Assembly: GCF_000369525.1 (NCBI RefSeq)
Contig: NZ_KB850072.1
Span: 2,559,270-2,623,269, forward strand
Direction: 5' to 3'
Source of the DNA: Acinetobacter higginsii
GTDB lineage: Bacteria; Pseudomonadota; Gammaproteobacteria; Pseudomonadales; Moraxellaceae
Length of the DNA stretch: 64,000 bases
The notes beneath the pieces are model-generated. The model ran no database searches. It was not told the DNA's origin and worked only from the letters and a program-made list of their open reading frames with translations. The position numbers and the translations under genes were made by a program. This document shows positions 17,062 to 26,436 of this stretch, piece by piece. Positions within the stretch are counted from its first letter, which is position 1; every line of letters begins with the position of its first letter.

Positions 17062-18237
17062 TTAAGGCTTGATCAGTTCAATCGTTGAACCTGCACGTTT
17101 TGGATCAATCAGAATTTTGGCATGTTGCTCTGGATCACGCAGCGCCTCAAAAGCATTGCCGACGCCTTCCAAACCGACCACACCCGTGATCAATGGTGAA
17201 CAATCAACTTTACCTTCCGCAATCATATGCAGGGTGTCACGGAACTCAAGTGGGGTATAACCCAGCACATACTGGATTTCCAATTCTTTATTGATCGCCA
17301 ACGCAGGTTCGATCTTGTCACTTTGCATACAAACCCCCACCCCAACAATACGTGAGAATAGCGGTGCACCTTCCAAGATCTGCTGCATAATCCCAGCCAC
17401 ACCCACGCACTCAAAAATCACCGGACGTTTTGGCAGTAACCCGAGTTTATCCCCGACACGCATGGCATTCACCCACGGTAATGAGTAGGTCTGAACCTTA
17501 TCAAAAATCCCCATGCCCATATTAATCGCTTCTGAGACATTGCCTAATAAGCCAAGCTCTTTCCAACTGCTAAATGGCGATTGCTGTTTAGGGTCAATCA
17601 AGATATCTGCACCACACTGCTCGGCCAAGCGACGGCGATTCGGTGAAAAATCACTGGCGACTACGGTTTTGACACCCGCTGCTTTGAGCATAATAATCAC
17701 ACCCAAACCGACAGGGCCACAGCCAATCACGATGGCAGGCTCATTTTTCTTGATTCGACTACGACGTACTGCATGCAGCGCAACAGCCATCGGCTCAGTC
17801 AGTGCGGCACTGTCCGCATCTAAACCATTCGGCACTTCAAACATCAGACTGGATTGCACCAAGACCTGTTCTGCATAACCACCTGAAGCACTCGGTGACA
17901 GCCCTGTCGGCACATAGCCTTGTGGATCGACATTTAATAAAGGCATAGCACAAACCAAAGTATCGGCTTTCAATTTACGGCGTGTTTTTGGGCCGTAATC
18001 CAAGACTTTGCCGCAGAACTCATGCCCGAAAACCAATTTATCCGAGGACTTTGCCACCCCATTAAAGCCAACTCGCGCTGCCAAATCATGCATATGATCG
18101 CAGTGATGTTGCATGTGTAAATCAGAACCACAGATACCACAACGTACCACTTCAAGTAAGACTTGCCCCTTCGCAGGAACCAATTGAAGGCTGTCTTCCA
18201 GTTTTAACTCAGCGTTATGACAAATCAGAGATTTCAT
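17062..18237 (-). CDS. zinc-binding alcohol dehydrogenase family protein
   Basis: This 391-residue medium-chain dehydrogenase has catalytic zinc ligands Cys36 (RCGICGSDLH) and His72-Glu73 (FGHEFCG). The Rossmann motif VIGCGPVGLGV is near residue 180. The four-Cys structural zinc lobe is not visible. It oxidises or reduces an alcohol or aldehyde with NAD(P); the substrate is unknown. The start at 18237 is chosen because AAGGAAAG precedes it; an upstream start at 18267 would translate that site. It stands alone, divergent from the NAD-salvage operon. Confidence 0.82.
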   Translation of the reverse strand: MKSLICHNAELKLEDSLQLVPAKGQVLLEVVRCGICGSDLHMQHHCDHMHDLAARVGFNGVAKSSDKLVFGHEFCGKVLDYGPKTRRKLKADTLVCAMPLLNVDPQGYVPTGLSPSASGGYAEQVLVQSSLMFEVPNGLDADSAALTEPMAVALHAVRRSRIKKNEPAIVIGCGPVGLGVIIMLKAAGVKTVVASDFSPNRRRLAEQCGADILIDPKQQSPFSSWKELGLLGNVSEAINMGMGIFDKVQTYSLPWVNAMRVGDKLGLLPKRPVIFECVGVAGIMQQILEGAPLFSRIVGVGVCMQSDKIEPALAINKELEIQYVLGYTPLEFRDTLHMIAEGKVDCSPLITGVVGLEGVGNAFEALRDPEQHAKILIDPKRAGSTIELIKP

Positions 18238-18267
18238 AGGATGCTTTCCTTTTTGTTTTATTCCCAT

Positions 18268-18592
18268 TGTTCGCTTTTAGCACTTTGACCCGTTGCTGTA
18301 CCAAGCAAACAACACATGACTCAATCCTGACAAGGATAATTGTCAAAAACTATGACCTAAATATCAATATATCGCAGTAATAAAGTCAGCAAATGATGTA
18401 TTTTAAAATCGCTCAATTGATTCAAAAAAAGTTTAAAAATTATTCTCTTTTAACTTCAAATAGATGAATCTATTTTTCTAAATTGCTTCCCTATTTTTAT
18501 TAAAACAATCAGATTTAAACCTTGCATTTAATAGTGTCTTTATGACACTATATATTTACTGGCTTTAAGCCACTATAAAAGAGAAACTAAAA
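18268..18592. other. intergenic region upstream of the NAD-salvage operon
   Basis: This 325-bp AT-rich stretch lies between divergent genes. It contains the 21-bp NrtR-like palindrome (18531-18551) and a second, shorter palindrome TGGCTTTAAGCCA at 18560-18572, just before the PRPP synthetase-like gene. No small gene was seen. Confidence 0.6.
18531..18551. promoter_or_regulatory. probable NrtR operator
   Basis: ATAGTGTC and GACACTAT form a perfect inverted repeat around TTTAT. The centre fits the GT-N7-AC core reported for NrtR operators. It lies 41 bases upstream of the prs-nadV operon, whose likely regulator NrtR is encoded at 21312. Confidence 0.7.
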
Positions 18593-19477
18593 ATGACGAT
18601 TCAACTTATGACAGCTCAAGCCAATGTTCCCATCGAGTTTTTGCAGTTTTCAGGTGGTGAACGTCATATTCAACTACAACCTGAGTTATTGAACCAATTA
18701 CAAGCTGACACGCAGATCAAAGCCTCACTACAAAACAGCACTGATGTGATGGATTATCTATTACTGGAAAATGTGTTACTGCAACAAGGCACTCGCCTTT
18801 CGGTGGAAATCCCTTATTTTCCCTATGCACGTCAAGACCGTATCTGTGCACAAGGTCAGGCCTTCTCTCTAGATTTAATGACCAAGCTATTGAATAGCAA
18901 TAGCGAAAAATTTGCAGGACAACGTCAGAAAATTGTGGTGTGGGATTGTCATAGCCCAGTGACGCTTGAGCTGTTACGCAAAAATACCAGCTTCCAAACG
19001 GTGATCAATATCGAACCGATTGAGATTATCCAGCAAAGCCCAGCATTGATGCAGATTTTAAGCGCCGACAATACGGTATTGATCTGCCCTGATGCAGGCG
19101 CAACACAACGCACCCAAGCGATTGCAAACGGCATCAATCCGCAACGCCAACAGACCATTGACGTGATTCACTGTGAAAAGAAACGCGATCCAAGCACTGG
19201 AAAAATTAGCACAACGGCGGTGGATAGCCCTGATTTGACAGGAAAAACAGCCGTGATCACCGATGATATTTGCGATGGTGGTGCCACCTTTATTGGTATT
19301 GCCAAACAACTACGCAGCCTAAATTGCCAAAACATTATTTTGTATGTCACCCATGGCATTTTTAGCAAAGGTCTCGCGGTATTTGATGGCTTGGTCGATC
19401 AGCTCTTTACCAGCAATAGCCTGCCACAAGCAGAAGCAAGCAAACTCAACATCATCAATTTTCAAAATCAAGATTAA
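18593..19477 (+). CDS. prs: ribose-phosphate pyrophosphokinase paralogue linked to NadV
   Basis: This 294-residue protein is of the PRPP synthetase family, which makes phosphoribosyl pyrophosphate from ribose 5-phosphate and ATP. Visible features include YFPYARQDR (ATP-site stretch) near residue 78 and the PRPP-binding signature VITDDICDGGATFIGIA near residues 220-235. It is shorter and more divergent than the housekeeping Prs (about 315). It directly precedes nadV by 18 bp and likely provides PRPP for the NadV reaction. Confidence 0.88.
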   Translation: MTIQLMTAQANVPIEFLQFSGGERHIQLQPELLNQLQADTQIKASLQNSTDVMDYLLLENVLLQQGTRLSVEIPYFPYARQDRICAQGQAFSLDLMTKLLNSNSEKFAGQRQKIVVWDCHSPVTLELLRKNTSFQTVINIEPIEIIQQSPALMQILSADNTVLICPDAGATQRTQAIANGINPQRQQTIDVIHCEKKRDPSTGKISTTAVDSPDLTGKTAVITDDICDGGATFIGIAKQLRSLNCQNIILYVTHGIFSKGLAVFDGLVDQLFTSNSLPQAEASKLNIINFQNQD

Positions 19478-19495
19478 AGCAAAAGGCCGATAAAA

Positions 19496-20983
19496 ATGAG
19501 TATTAAAATTAACCCACTCAATGCAATTGATTTCTATAAAGCAGACCACCGTCGCCAGTATCCAGTGGGAACTGAATACGTCTATGCCAACTTTACCCCG
19601 CGTTCATCACGTTTAGCCAAAATGCTGCCTGACTTTGATGACAAGATTGTGTTCTTTGGTCTGCAAGGCTTTATCAAACACTTTCTGATTGAAACTTGGA
19701 ATGAAGGCTTCTTCAATCAAGCTAAAGCCAAAGTGGTGGCAGCCTATAAACGCCGTATGGACAACGCTTTAGGTGAAGGTGCTGTGCCCGTCGAGCACAT
19801 CGAAGCCTTGCACGATCTTGGTTATTTACCATTAAAAATTAAAGCCTTGCCAGAAGGTAGCCGCGTCAATATCAAAGTACCAGTATTGACCATCATCAAT
19901 ACTGATCCGAATTTCTTTTGGTTAACCAACTATATTGAAACCGTGCTCAGTGCCGAACTCTGGAAAAGCTGTACCACCGCCAGCATTGCCTATGAATACA
20001 AACGCTTGTTGACCCAATATGCAGAAAAAACAGGTGCACCTTTAGACTTTGTTGCTGTTCAAGGCCATGATTTTAGTAGCCGTGGGATGAGTGGGATCTA
20101 TGATGCAGCCCAATCAGGCGTGGGGCACTTGACCAGTTTTATCGGTACCGATTCAGTTGCATCAATTGACTATGCTGAAGAATATTATAACGCCACTGGT
20201 GTCGTCGGTGTTTCAGTGCCTGCAACAGAACACAGTGTAATGTGTATGGGCAGTGAAGAAAGTGAAATCGAGACCTTTAGACGTTTGATCTGTGAACTCT
20301 ATCCTACCGGTGTGGTCAGTATCGTCTCAGATACTTGGGATTTCTGGCGTGTGATTACCGAGTTTAGCGTGGAATTAAAAGCAGAGATTTTAAAACGCCA
20401 ACCGAATGCCCTCGGACTCGCCAAAGTGGTGTTTCGTCCCGACTCAGGTGATCCCGTGAAAATTATCTGTGGCGATCCTGATGCAGAGCGAGATAGTCCC
20501 GCTTATAAAGGTGCAGTGCAATGTTTATGGGAGATTTTTGGTGGTACCGAAACAGCGCAAGGCTATAAAGTACTAAATGAGCGTGTTGGCTTAATCTATG
20601 GTGACTCAATTACCCTAGAACGTGCACAAAATATCTTAAACGGTTTGGAAGCCAAAGGCTTTGCTTCCAACAATCTGGTTTTTGGAATTGGCAGCTATAC
20701 CTATAACTATTTGACTCGCGATAGCTTTGGTTTTGCGGTAAAAGCCACTTGGGGACAGGTCAATGGCGTCGGTCGCGAACTGTTTAAAGACCCAGTGACC
20801 GACTCGGGTGTTAAGAAATCAGCCAAGGGCTTATTACGGGTTGAACAAACCGAAAATGGTTTTGAGCTCTTTGATCAACAAAGCTTTGAACAGGAGAAGA
20901 TGGGGGCACTGCAAACAGTATTTGAAAATGGTCAATTGTTAAGAGAATGCTCGCTTGATCAAATTCGGGAGAGATTGGTCTAA
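19496..20983 (+). CDS. nadV: nicotinamide phosphoribosyltransferase
   Basis: NadV condenses nicotinamide with PRPP to give nicotinamide mononucleotide, salvaging NAD breakdown products. The 495 residues match the NAMPT family: DFYKADHRRQYP near the N-terminus, GHDFSSRGMSG near residue 190, PATEHSVMC near 240, and FRPDSGDPVKI near 315 (the PRPP/nicotinamide site). The length fits the family. It forms an operon with the preceding PRPP synthetase-like gene, under the probable NrtR operator. Confidence 0.95.
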   Translation: MSIKINPLNAIDFYKADHRRQYPVGTEYVYANFTPRSSRLAKMLPDFDDKIVFFGLQGFIKHFLIETWNEGFFNQAKAKVVAAYKRRMDNALGEGAVPVEHIEALHDLGYLPLKIKALPEGSRVNIKVPVLTIINTDPNFFWLTNYIETVLSAELWKSCTTASIAYEYKRLLTQYAEKTGAPLDFVAVQGHDFSSRGMSGIYDAAQSGVGHLTSFIGTDSVASIDYAEEYYNATGVVGVSVPATEHSVMCMGSEESEIETFRRLICELYPTGVVSIVSDTWDFWRVITEFSVELKAEILKRQPNALGLAKVVFRPDSGDPVKIICGDPDAERDSPAYKGAVQCLWEIFGGTETAQGYKVLNERVGLIYGDSITLERAQNILNGLEAKGFASNNLVFGIGSYTYNYLTRDSFGFAVKATWGQVNGVGRELFKDPVTDSGVKKSAKGLLRVEQTENGFELFDQQSFEQEKMGALQTVFENGQLLRECSLDQIRERLV

Positions 20984-21311
20984 GCAATATCAAGACCTCT
21001 AATTTGCAGTTCATCTACGTTACATCATGACAGGCGGCATGGATGCCGCGCATTTAACAATCTTGCACGAAATTCAGAATGCTATTTTGAACTGGGCTCA
21101 GGATGCAGCATCAACTAACCGCAGCAATGAACAGTTTTTGCTTAGGCCTTATCCCCAAAAGTATGCAATTGCCAATACACAAAAGTTTTGATTTCTCGAT
21201 GACGAATGTTGCTATGCCGAAACAAGCAGAACTATTTTTCATTTATAAACAGCACATTCAAATCTATAAAAACCTTTATACTTGACTCACTCATCCATGA
21301 GATAACGCCAA
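20984..21311. other. gap between nadV and nrtR with a REP-like palindrome
   Basis: This 328-bp stretch has GCGGCAT-GG-ATGCCGC (21034-21049), a short extragenic palindrome. Two overlapping short frames (21027-21191, 54 residues, and 21103-21285, 60 residues) have no recognisable domain, and I do not call them genes. A remnant of a degraded gene is possible. Confidence 0.4.
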
Positions 21312-22067
21312 ATGACCTATACGTCCGAACAGGAATACCTTGCCCACTACCGAAAAACAGACTATGACACCCCACTGTTTACAGTCGATATGGCAATTTT
21401 TTCTGTGGCAAAAGGTCAATTACAGGTCTTAATGATTCAGCGCTCCAACTTTCCCGAAAAAGGCAAATGGGCGCTACCAGGTGGTTTTGTCGATTTAAAA
21501 ACCGACCCAGACTTAATGGCAACAGCCCACCGCAAACTACTTGAAAAAACAGGGATTCATTCCCCTTACCTAGAACAAGTCGAAACCATTGGCAATCAAC
21601 ATCGTGATCCACGCGGCTGGTCCATTACCGCTTTATATTTTGCCCTGATTGATTTTGACAAATTCGAAATTCAAGCAAGTCACACCACTGAGCATAGTCA
21701 ATGGCTTCCAATCGATCAGGCATTACAGCTGGATTTAGCTTTTGATCATCAACAGCTACTCCAACTCGCTTATGATCGCCTTGGCAATAAAACCCGTTAC
21801 ACCGCTCTACCCGCCAGTCTCATGCCTGAGCTTTTTACCCTGACCGAATTACAAACCATTTATGAAATTATTTTAGGTCATACATTAGAAAAAAAATCAT
21901 TCAGACGGCGTATGCAGGAAGCAGGTGCAGTTGAAGAAACGGGACAGCAAAAAATTGTCGGCAAGCGCCCTGCTCAATTGTTTCGCTATGCACTGGAAAA
22001 TTATAACTTCACCTTTCCACGTATGTTGGAAACGCCACGCAACAACGCTGAAAATGAAAAGAGCTAA
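21312..22067 (+). CDS. nrtR: NrtR-type NUDIX transcriptional regulator of NAD metabolism
   Basis: This 251-residue protein has an N-terminal NUDIX-like domain (about residues 20-150) that starts VDMAIFSVAKGQLQVLMIQR and has LPGGFVD. The NUDIX box is degenerate: the REXXEE core reads as HRKLLEKTG, so hydrolase activity is probably lost and ADP-ribose acts as effector. A C-terminal winged-helix (about 170-240) contains KKSFRRRMQEAG, typical of NrtR. It likely represses prs-nadV through the operator at 18531. Confidence 0.9.
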   Translation: MTYTSEQEYLAHYRKTDYDTPLFTVDMAIFSVAKGQLQVLMIQRSNFPEKGKWALPGGFVDLKTDPDLMATAHRKLLEKTGIHSPYLEQVETIGNQHRDPRGWSITALYFALIDFDKFEIQASHTTEHSQWLPIDQALQLDLAFDHQQLLQLAYDRLGNKTRYTALPASLMPELFTLTELQTIYEIILGHTLEKKSFRRRMQEAGAVEETGQQKIVGKRPAQLFRYALENYNFTFPRMLETPRNNAENEKS

Positions 22068-22106
22068 GATATTTCTAGCTTAGCTCCAATTACTGATCGT
22101 TTAAGT

Positions 22107-23711
22107 TTACTTCCACGTTTGACGAATTAAGTCCACCGCTTTTTCAGCAATCATAATCGTCGGTGCATTGGTATTACCATTCACCACGGTTGGCATAATG
22201 GAGGCATCAATAACTCGCAGTCCCTCAATACCATAGACTTTCAGTTCAGGATCAACCACGGCCATCTCATCCACACCCATTTTACAACTGCCGACTGGGT
22301 GATACACCGTATCGACACGTTGGCGTAAAATCTCACGAATTTCATCATCAGACTGCACATTGGCGGTAAACATATCCTCTTTAATTTTTTCACTTAAAGC
22401 GGGTGCGTTCATTAACTTTTGCGTGACTTTATAACCATCGACCATATCCTGAAGATCCTGTTCATCCTCAAGGAATTTAAAGTCAATCAGCAATGGATCA
22501 TCCACATGTTTACCACTGAGTTTGACTGAACCACGCGCACGCGGATTCAACAAACAGACGTGGCATGAAATCCCGTGTCCCATATGCATGGTGCGCGCAT
22601 GGTTATCTACCACAGCAATCACAAAATGCAGTTGTAAGTTTGGCTTATCCAGCTCAGGACGAGTTTTTAAGAAACCACCACACTCAGCAAAATTGGTGGT
22701 GATCAAACCGCGACGCTCTTTACGATAACGTCCAATCTGCTTGACTAGATCTAGGCTTCCACCCACTGACACCCCAAAGGTTCCCTCCATTTGCTTGGTC
22801 TTATAAGCAAAAATAAAGTCTGGATGGTCATGCAGGTTTTCACCCACACCGGCCAAATCTTTAACGACAGCAATACCGTGCTTTTCAAGCTCTTGACGTG
22901 GACCAATACCAGATAGCATCAAGACTTGTGGTGACTGGAATGCCCCTGCTGACAATAAGACTTCCTTCTTGGCACGAACAACCGTGCTTTGTCCATTGTG
23001 TTTATATTCGACCCCAACAGCACGACCATTTTCAATCACAATTTTTGACACCAAGGCTTTGGTAATCACATGTAGATTGGTGCGCTGGCCTAAATGAGGA
23101 AATAAATAACCTCGGGCAGCACTCCAGCGTTCACCATTTTTTTGCGTGACCTGATATACCCCAAGTCCTTCTTGTTCTGCGCCATTGAAGTCATCATTTA
23201 GCGGATAATTCACCTGCTTCGCAGCTTCAACAAAAGTTTTTTGATAAGGGTTATCTGAACGTAATTCACTGACATTAAGTGGACCATGCTGCCCATGATA
23301 TTCATTACGAATACGCTCGTTATGCTCTGATTTTATAAAATATGGCAAAACATCATCATAAGACCATCCCGCATTACCCAAAGCAGCCCAATGATCGTAG
23401 TCACTGCGATGCCCACGGATATACACCATTGCATTGATGGCAGAACTACCACCTAAGCACTTACCTCGCGGTTGATAACCTTTTCGGCCATTCAATCCTT
23501 TTTGTGGAATGGTTTCTAAAGCCCAGTTATTAATTTTAGTCGGAATACTAATCACTGCTGCTGAAGGTGTATTCACCAACCAACTGTTGCCATCACCACC
23601 AGCTTCTAATAAACATACCGAAATATTTGGATTTTCTGATAATCGCCCAGCCAGTACCGATCCTGCTGAACCACCACCTATAATTACAAAATCAAAAGCT
23701 GTTTCTGTCAT
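22107..23711 (-). CDS. GMC family FAD-dependent alcohol dehydrogenase
   Basis: This 534-residue GMC oxidoreductase has the FAD motif FVIIGGGSAGSVLAGRL at about residues 7-23, the signature GKCLGGSSAINAMVYIRG near 85, and the active-site His in YHPVGSCKMG near 470. The pattern is closest to AlkJ-like membrane-associated alcohol dehydrogenases and to BetA paralogues; the substrate is unknown. The ATG at 23711 is chosen because the FAD fold starts there. Upstream in-frame starts would add 28 residues including a Lys-rich stretch. It is separate from the bet cluster. Confidence 0.85.
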   Translation of the reverse strand: MTETAFDFVIIGGGSAGSVLAGRLSENPNISVCLLEAGGDGNSWLVNTPSAAVISIPTKINNWALETIPQKGLNGRKGYQPRGKCLGGSSAINAMVYIRGHRSDYDHWAALGNAGWSYDDVLPYFIKSEHNERIRNEYHGQHGPLNVSELRSDNPYQKTFVEAAKQVNYPLNDDFNGAEQEGLGVYQVTQKNGERWSAARGYLFPHLGQRTNLHVITKALVSKIVIENGRAVGVEYKHNGQSTVVRAKKEVLLSAGAFQSPQVLMLSGIGPRQELEKHGIAVVKDLAGVGENLHDHPDFIFAYKTKQMEGTFGVSVGGSLDLVKQIGRYRKERRGLITTNFAECGGFLKTRPELDKPNLQLHFVIAVVDNHARTMHMGHGISCHVCLLNPRARGSVKLSGKHVDDPLLIDFKFLEDEQDLQDMVDGYKVTQKLMNAPALSEKIKEDMFTANVQSDDEIREILRQRVDTVYHPVGSCKMGVDEMAVVDPELKVYGIEGLRVIDASIMPTVVNGNTNAPTIMIAEKAVDLIRQTWK

Positions 23712-23892
23712 CGCTATACTCTGTTTTTTCTTTTTAAAAAGTGGAAGCATTATGCCGAACACGGCATTTAAATACTGTTGTAGTTGTCTAACCAATTCAT
23801 ATCAATATAAGCAACTTAACTGGATCATCCTCAAAGCGCAATAGCCAAATCAAGCAATGCCCTTGCAGTAAAAATGCAATCTTATTTAAAAG

Positions 23893-24535
23893 CTAACTTA
23901 ATTTCTCTTTCTCTAATTTTTTCTGTTTCAGATACTCAACATGTTGACGATCTATTTTCCACGATTGTTCCAATACTTCTTTTTCAATACGATAGCGAAT
24001 TCTTTTCTGTTTCATGGGGCTAATCACCTCCTCATTGAAACTTTTCACATATTTCAGCCAAGCCTTACCTCGAAACACATTTTCAGGCATTTCTGTTTTA
24101 AATTCACTGCGAGGCGTAAAAACAATAACCGAGTGCAAATATTGTGGATCTAACACGTCATTTAGAACCATCTCTAGCACTTTGCTATGTTTGTAATTCT
24201 GATGTAAAGGATTTTGAAATTTATAGCTTTTCTTATAGATCTTTTGCGTCCATTGTTTTTGTCGAACATCACCAAAAATCCACCCCGTATAGTTCTTCGT
24301 TTCTATAATAAAAACCCCATAAGGACTTATTAAAATATGATCAATTTGAGTTGTGCCTTGCTCGCCATCAGGCGATTGTCACGTTGTTTAATAACATGTA
24401 CTCCTCTCCTAATCCCTTTTTTACATGAGCCGAAACCATCAACTCCCCTATTCTTCCTTTAAAATATGGTGAGTTCAAATAAGTGATAATAGAAAGAATA
24501 ATAATGAAAAACATAAAATATAAAAGCATATTCAT
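23893..24535 (-). pseudogene. NERD-domain (nuclease-related) membrane protein, frameshifted
   Basis: Reading from ATG 24535, the first frame gives a membrane segment and then NSPYFKGRIGELMVSAHV, the NERD opening, and stops at TGA 24370-24368. One base on, the second frame continues DGEQGTTQIDHILISPYG, FIIETKNYTGW and on to the stop at 23893. Together they rebuild a complete NERD protein of about 213 residues (N-terminal anchor, NERD domain, basic C-terminal helix). The break is a +1 shift (one extra base, or two missing) at about 24370. NERD proteins are presumed nucleases or DNA-processing factors of unknown role. Real decay and a sequencing error are both possible. Confidence 0.8.
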
Positions 24536-24612
24536 TCCCCAGTAATTTTAAATTTAATTTATTAAGAACAAAAAAGATCTAAAATTTTAAAATATATTTT
24601 ATTAATATTCAC

Positions 24613-25086
24613 TTAATTATTTATATTTTTATATTCATTATAAATTAGAATCAAACCACCCATAAGGATAAAAAACAGACCTAACAGCTTTAATCCATCT
24701 ATTTTTCTAATTTGCATTCCTAGAAATCCAGTACTATCAATAATCGTTGCAAAGAGCATTTGTCCTAAGAAAACCCATAACAATGTATTTGTTGCTCCTA
24801 TTTGAGGAGCTGCAAGAAACATACAAAGAATATAAAGAGAGCCAAGAAAACCTGGAAACCACATCCACCATGAGGTTTGTTGGTATAACGGAGGTTTAAT
24901 AGTCCCATCAACGATTAATGCAATAATTAGTGATGCAATTGCTCCACCAATATAAAGCACAAAAGTTGATTGAATTTGAGAAGCACCACTTGTATTTCTA
25001 AAAGTATTTACCATTGCGAGCTGTAATGGAACGATCAAACCTCCCAATATGCTAATAAAGACATAACTAAGGTTTTGCATGGTCAT
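24613..25086 (-). CDS. DMT-family (YdcZ/DUF606) membrane transporter
   Basis: This 157-residue protein has five hydrophobic helices and the YdcZ family opening (ISILGGLIVPLQLAMVNTFRN). The typical WMWFPGFLGSLYI and GATNTLLWVFLGQMLFA stretches are present, and the length of about 150 fits the family. Substrates are generally unknown. It lies alone in an AT-rich accessory stretch between two broken genes. Confidence 0.8.
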   Translation of the reverse strand: MTMQNLSYVFISILGGLIVPLQLAMVNTFRNTSGASQIQSTFVLYIGGAIASLIIALIVDGTIKPPLYQQTSWWMWFPGFLGSLYILCMFLAAPQIGATNTLLWVFLGQMLFATIIDSTGFLGMQIRKIDGLKLLGLFFILMGGLILIYNEYKNINN

Positions 25087-25284
25087 TTTCTCTTTTTTAT
25101 TTTGATTTAATCATATCGCAAATACCCAGCTTAACTCACCATTTTAGCCACTTCCTATTAACTCATCAGGACAATGTTTGCATTCCACTTTACTTTGAAT
25201 AGCCAAACCAAGTAAAGAAACCATTTATTCGTTTTATTAAAACAAATTTTTCAAATAACTGAATATTATTTACTGGATAAAATA

Positions 25285-25811
25285 ATGAAGGCACTCATCA
25301 CCAAAGGTTGTCATACAGACCACGGTGGCATAGTACAAGAGGCAGATCACATCTCATTGAAGGGATTCCAGCACATGTAGAAGGAATGAAGCACTATTGC
25401 CCCAAATACCAAGTGATGGCTACAGCTCAATCCTCAGGCAAAGGCTTTTTAATGGCAGGCACTAGAACAATTATTATGGCAGGTGACAAAGCCACTTGCG
25501 GTGCAACTTTTTTCCCGAATCAAAGCCTTGTGGTGAGAGATAACGGAATCGGTGCAGGCGCGAATAATTCATCCGCTGTTAGCAACTTCCTCAATACCAT
25601 CAGCCCTCAAGTTTTCGATGAGCAAGTGGCAGCTGAGTTTAGTTTTGCCGAAGGTATGCCCTACTTGATTGAAACAGCTGACGGTAAAATCTTTCAAGGC
25701 ACAATTGGCGCTGATGGGAAACTGCCACGGATTGAAACAGAGGGACATGCTTCTTATAAGCTCTATTTAGGTGAAGAAGCACTCACCAAGCGTGGTGGCG
25801 ATGCCAGTTAA
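25285..25811 (+). pseudogene. PAAR-domain type VI spike protein, frameshifted near its N-terminus
   Basis: From ATG 25285 the frame reads MKALITKGCHTDHGG, a typical PAAR opening, but runs to TAG 25378. The family sequence resumes in another frame at about 25347 (HLIEGIPAHVEGMKHYCP) and continues through FLMAGTRTIIMAGDKATCGATF to the stop at 25811. One missing base near 25347 explains it. PAAR proteins cap the VgrG spike of type VI secretion and carry effectors. Downstream translation from the ATG at 25386 would lack the first PAAR strands. It overlaps tae4 by 11 bases, so the pair was one cargo unit. Confidence 0.8.
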
Positions 25812-26436
25812 TCAATCGGGAACAGTTAAAACAAATCCCAAACGAGGCTCTGTTGCGGCTTGTAGTATGGTGGGAATCGTTCCAATTACCTTTAAAGAGT
25901 TATGGGATAATTACTATAGTGACAAAACTCCACCTTATAACATTAATGGACAAGCCCCGAAAGGGTTTGAAAATCAATGTGCAATTCGAATGAGCGTGAC
26001 TTTGCATAAAGTAGGTGTAAAGATGACTACTTTTTCTCAGAACAATCTTAAACCTGAAGGGAAAGCGCCTACACTTGGTCGTATTGTATTAAACAATAAA
26101 GCGGCAGCAACAAGAGCAAATGAAATGGCGACCTGGCTTCAAACAAGACCTGTTTGTGGTATTGGCCCTGCAATCGTCATAACAGGGAGAGATTGGCAAT
26201 CAAAAATCAAAGGTAAAACAGGAATTATATTTTTCGGAGAGTATTGGGAACGCGATGATGAAAGTGCAGATGCAGCGAGCGGTGGACATATCGATTTATG
26301 GAATAAATCAAAATTAACAGATAATTGGACAGTTTTTTGGCGCTTCACTATCGGTATTAGCAGGATGAGCCTTGGCCCATATAGCTATGCAGATTATGGA
26401 AAGGCTAAACGTATATTATTCTTTGAGGTCAAATGA
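25801..26436 (+). CDS. tae4: Tae4-type peptidoglycan amidase effector of type VI secretion
   Basis: This 211-residue protein belongs to the Tae4 family (NlpC/P60-like gamma-D-glutamyl-DAP amidase), which cuts peptide stems in rival cells' peptidoglycan. The catalytic Cys60 lies in ENQCAIRMS and His163 in SGGHIDLW, with FKELW...YY before them as in the family. About 28 extra N-terminal residues may link it to its carrier. No signal peptide is visible, consistent with delivery by the T6SS. The start at 25801 lies inside the end of the PAAR gene, after GGTGG. No core T6SS gene is present in the window. Confidence 0.92.
   Translation: MPVNQSGTVKTNPKRGSVAACSMVGIVPITFKELWDNYYSDKTPPYNINGQAPKGFENQCAIRMSVTLHKVGVKMTTFSQNNLKPEGKAPTLGRIVLNNKAAATRANEMATWLQTRPVCGIGPAIVITGRDWQSKIKGKTGIIFFGEYWERDDESADAASGGHIDLWNKSKLTDNWTVFWRFTIGISRMSLGPYSYADYGKAKRILFFEVK

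Noticed and set aside
24361..24381. Programmed ribosomal frameshift in the NERD gene
   Set aside because: No slippery heptamer or prfB-like CTT-TGA is present at the junction; a simple indel is more likely.
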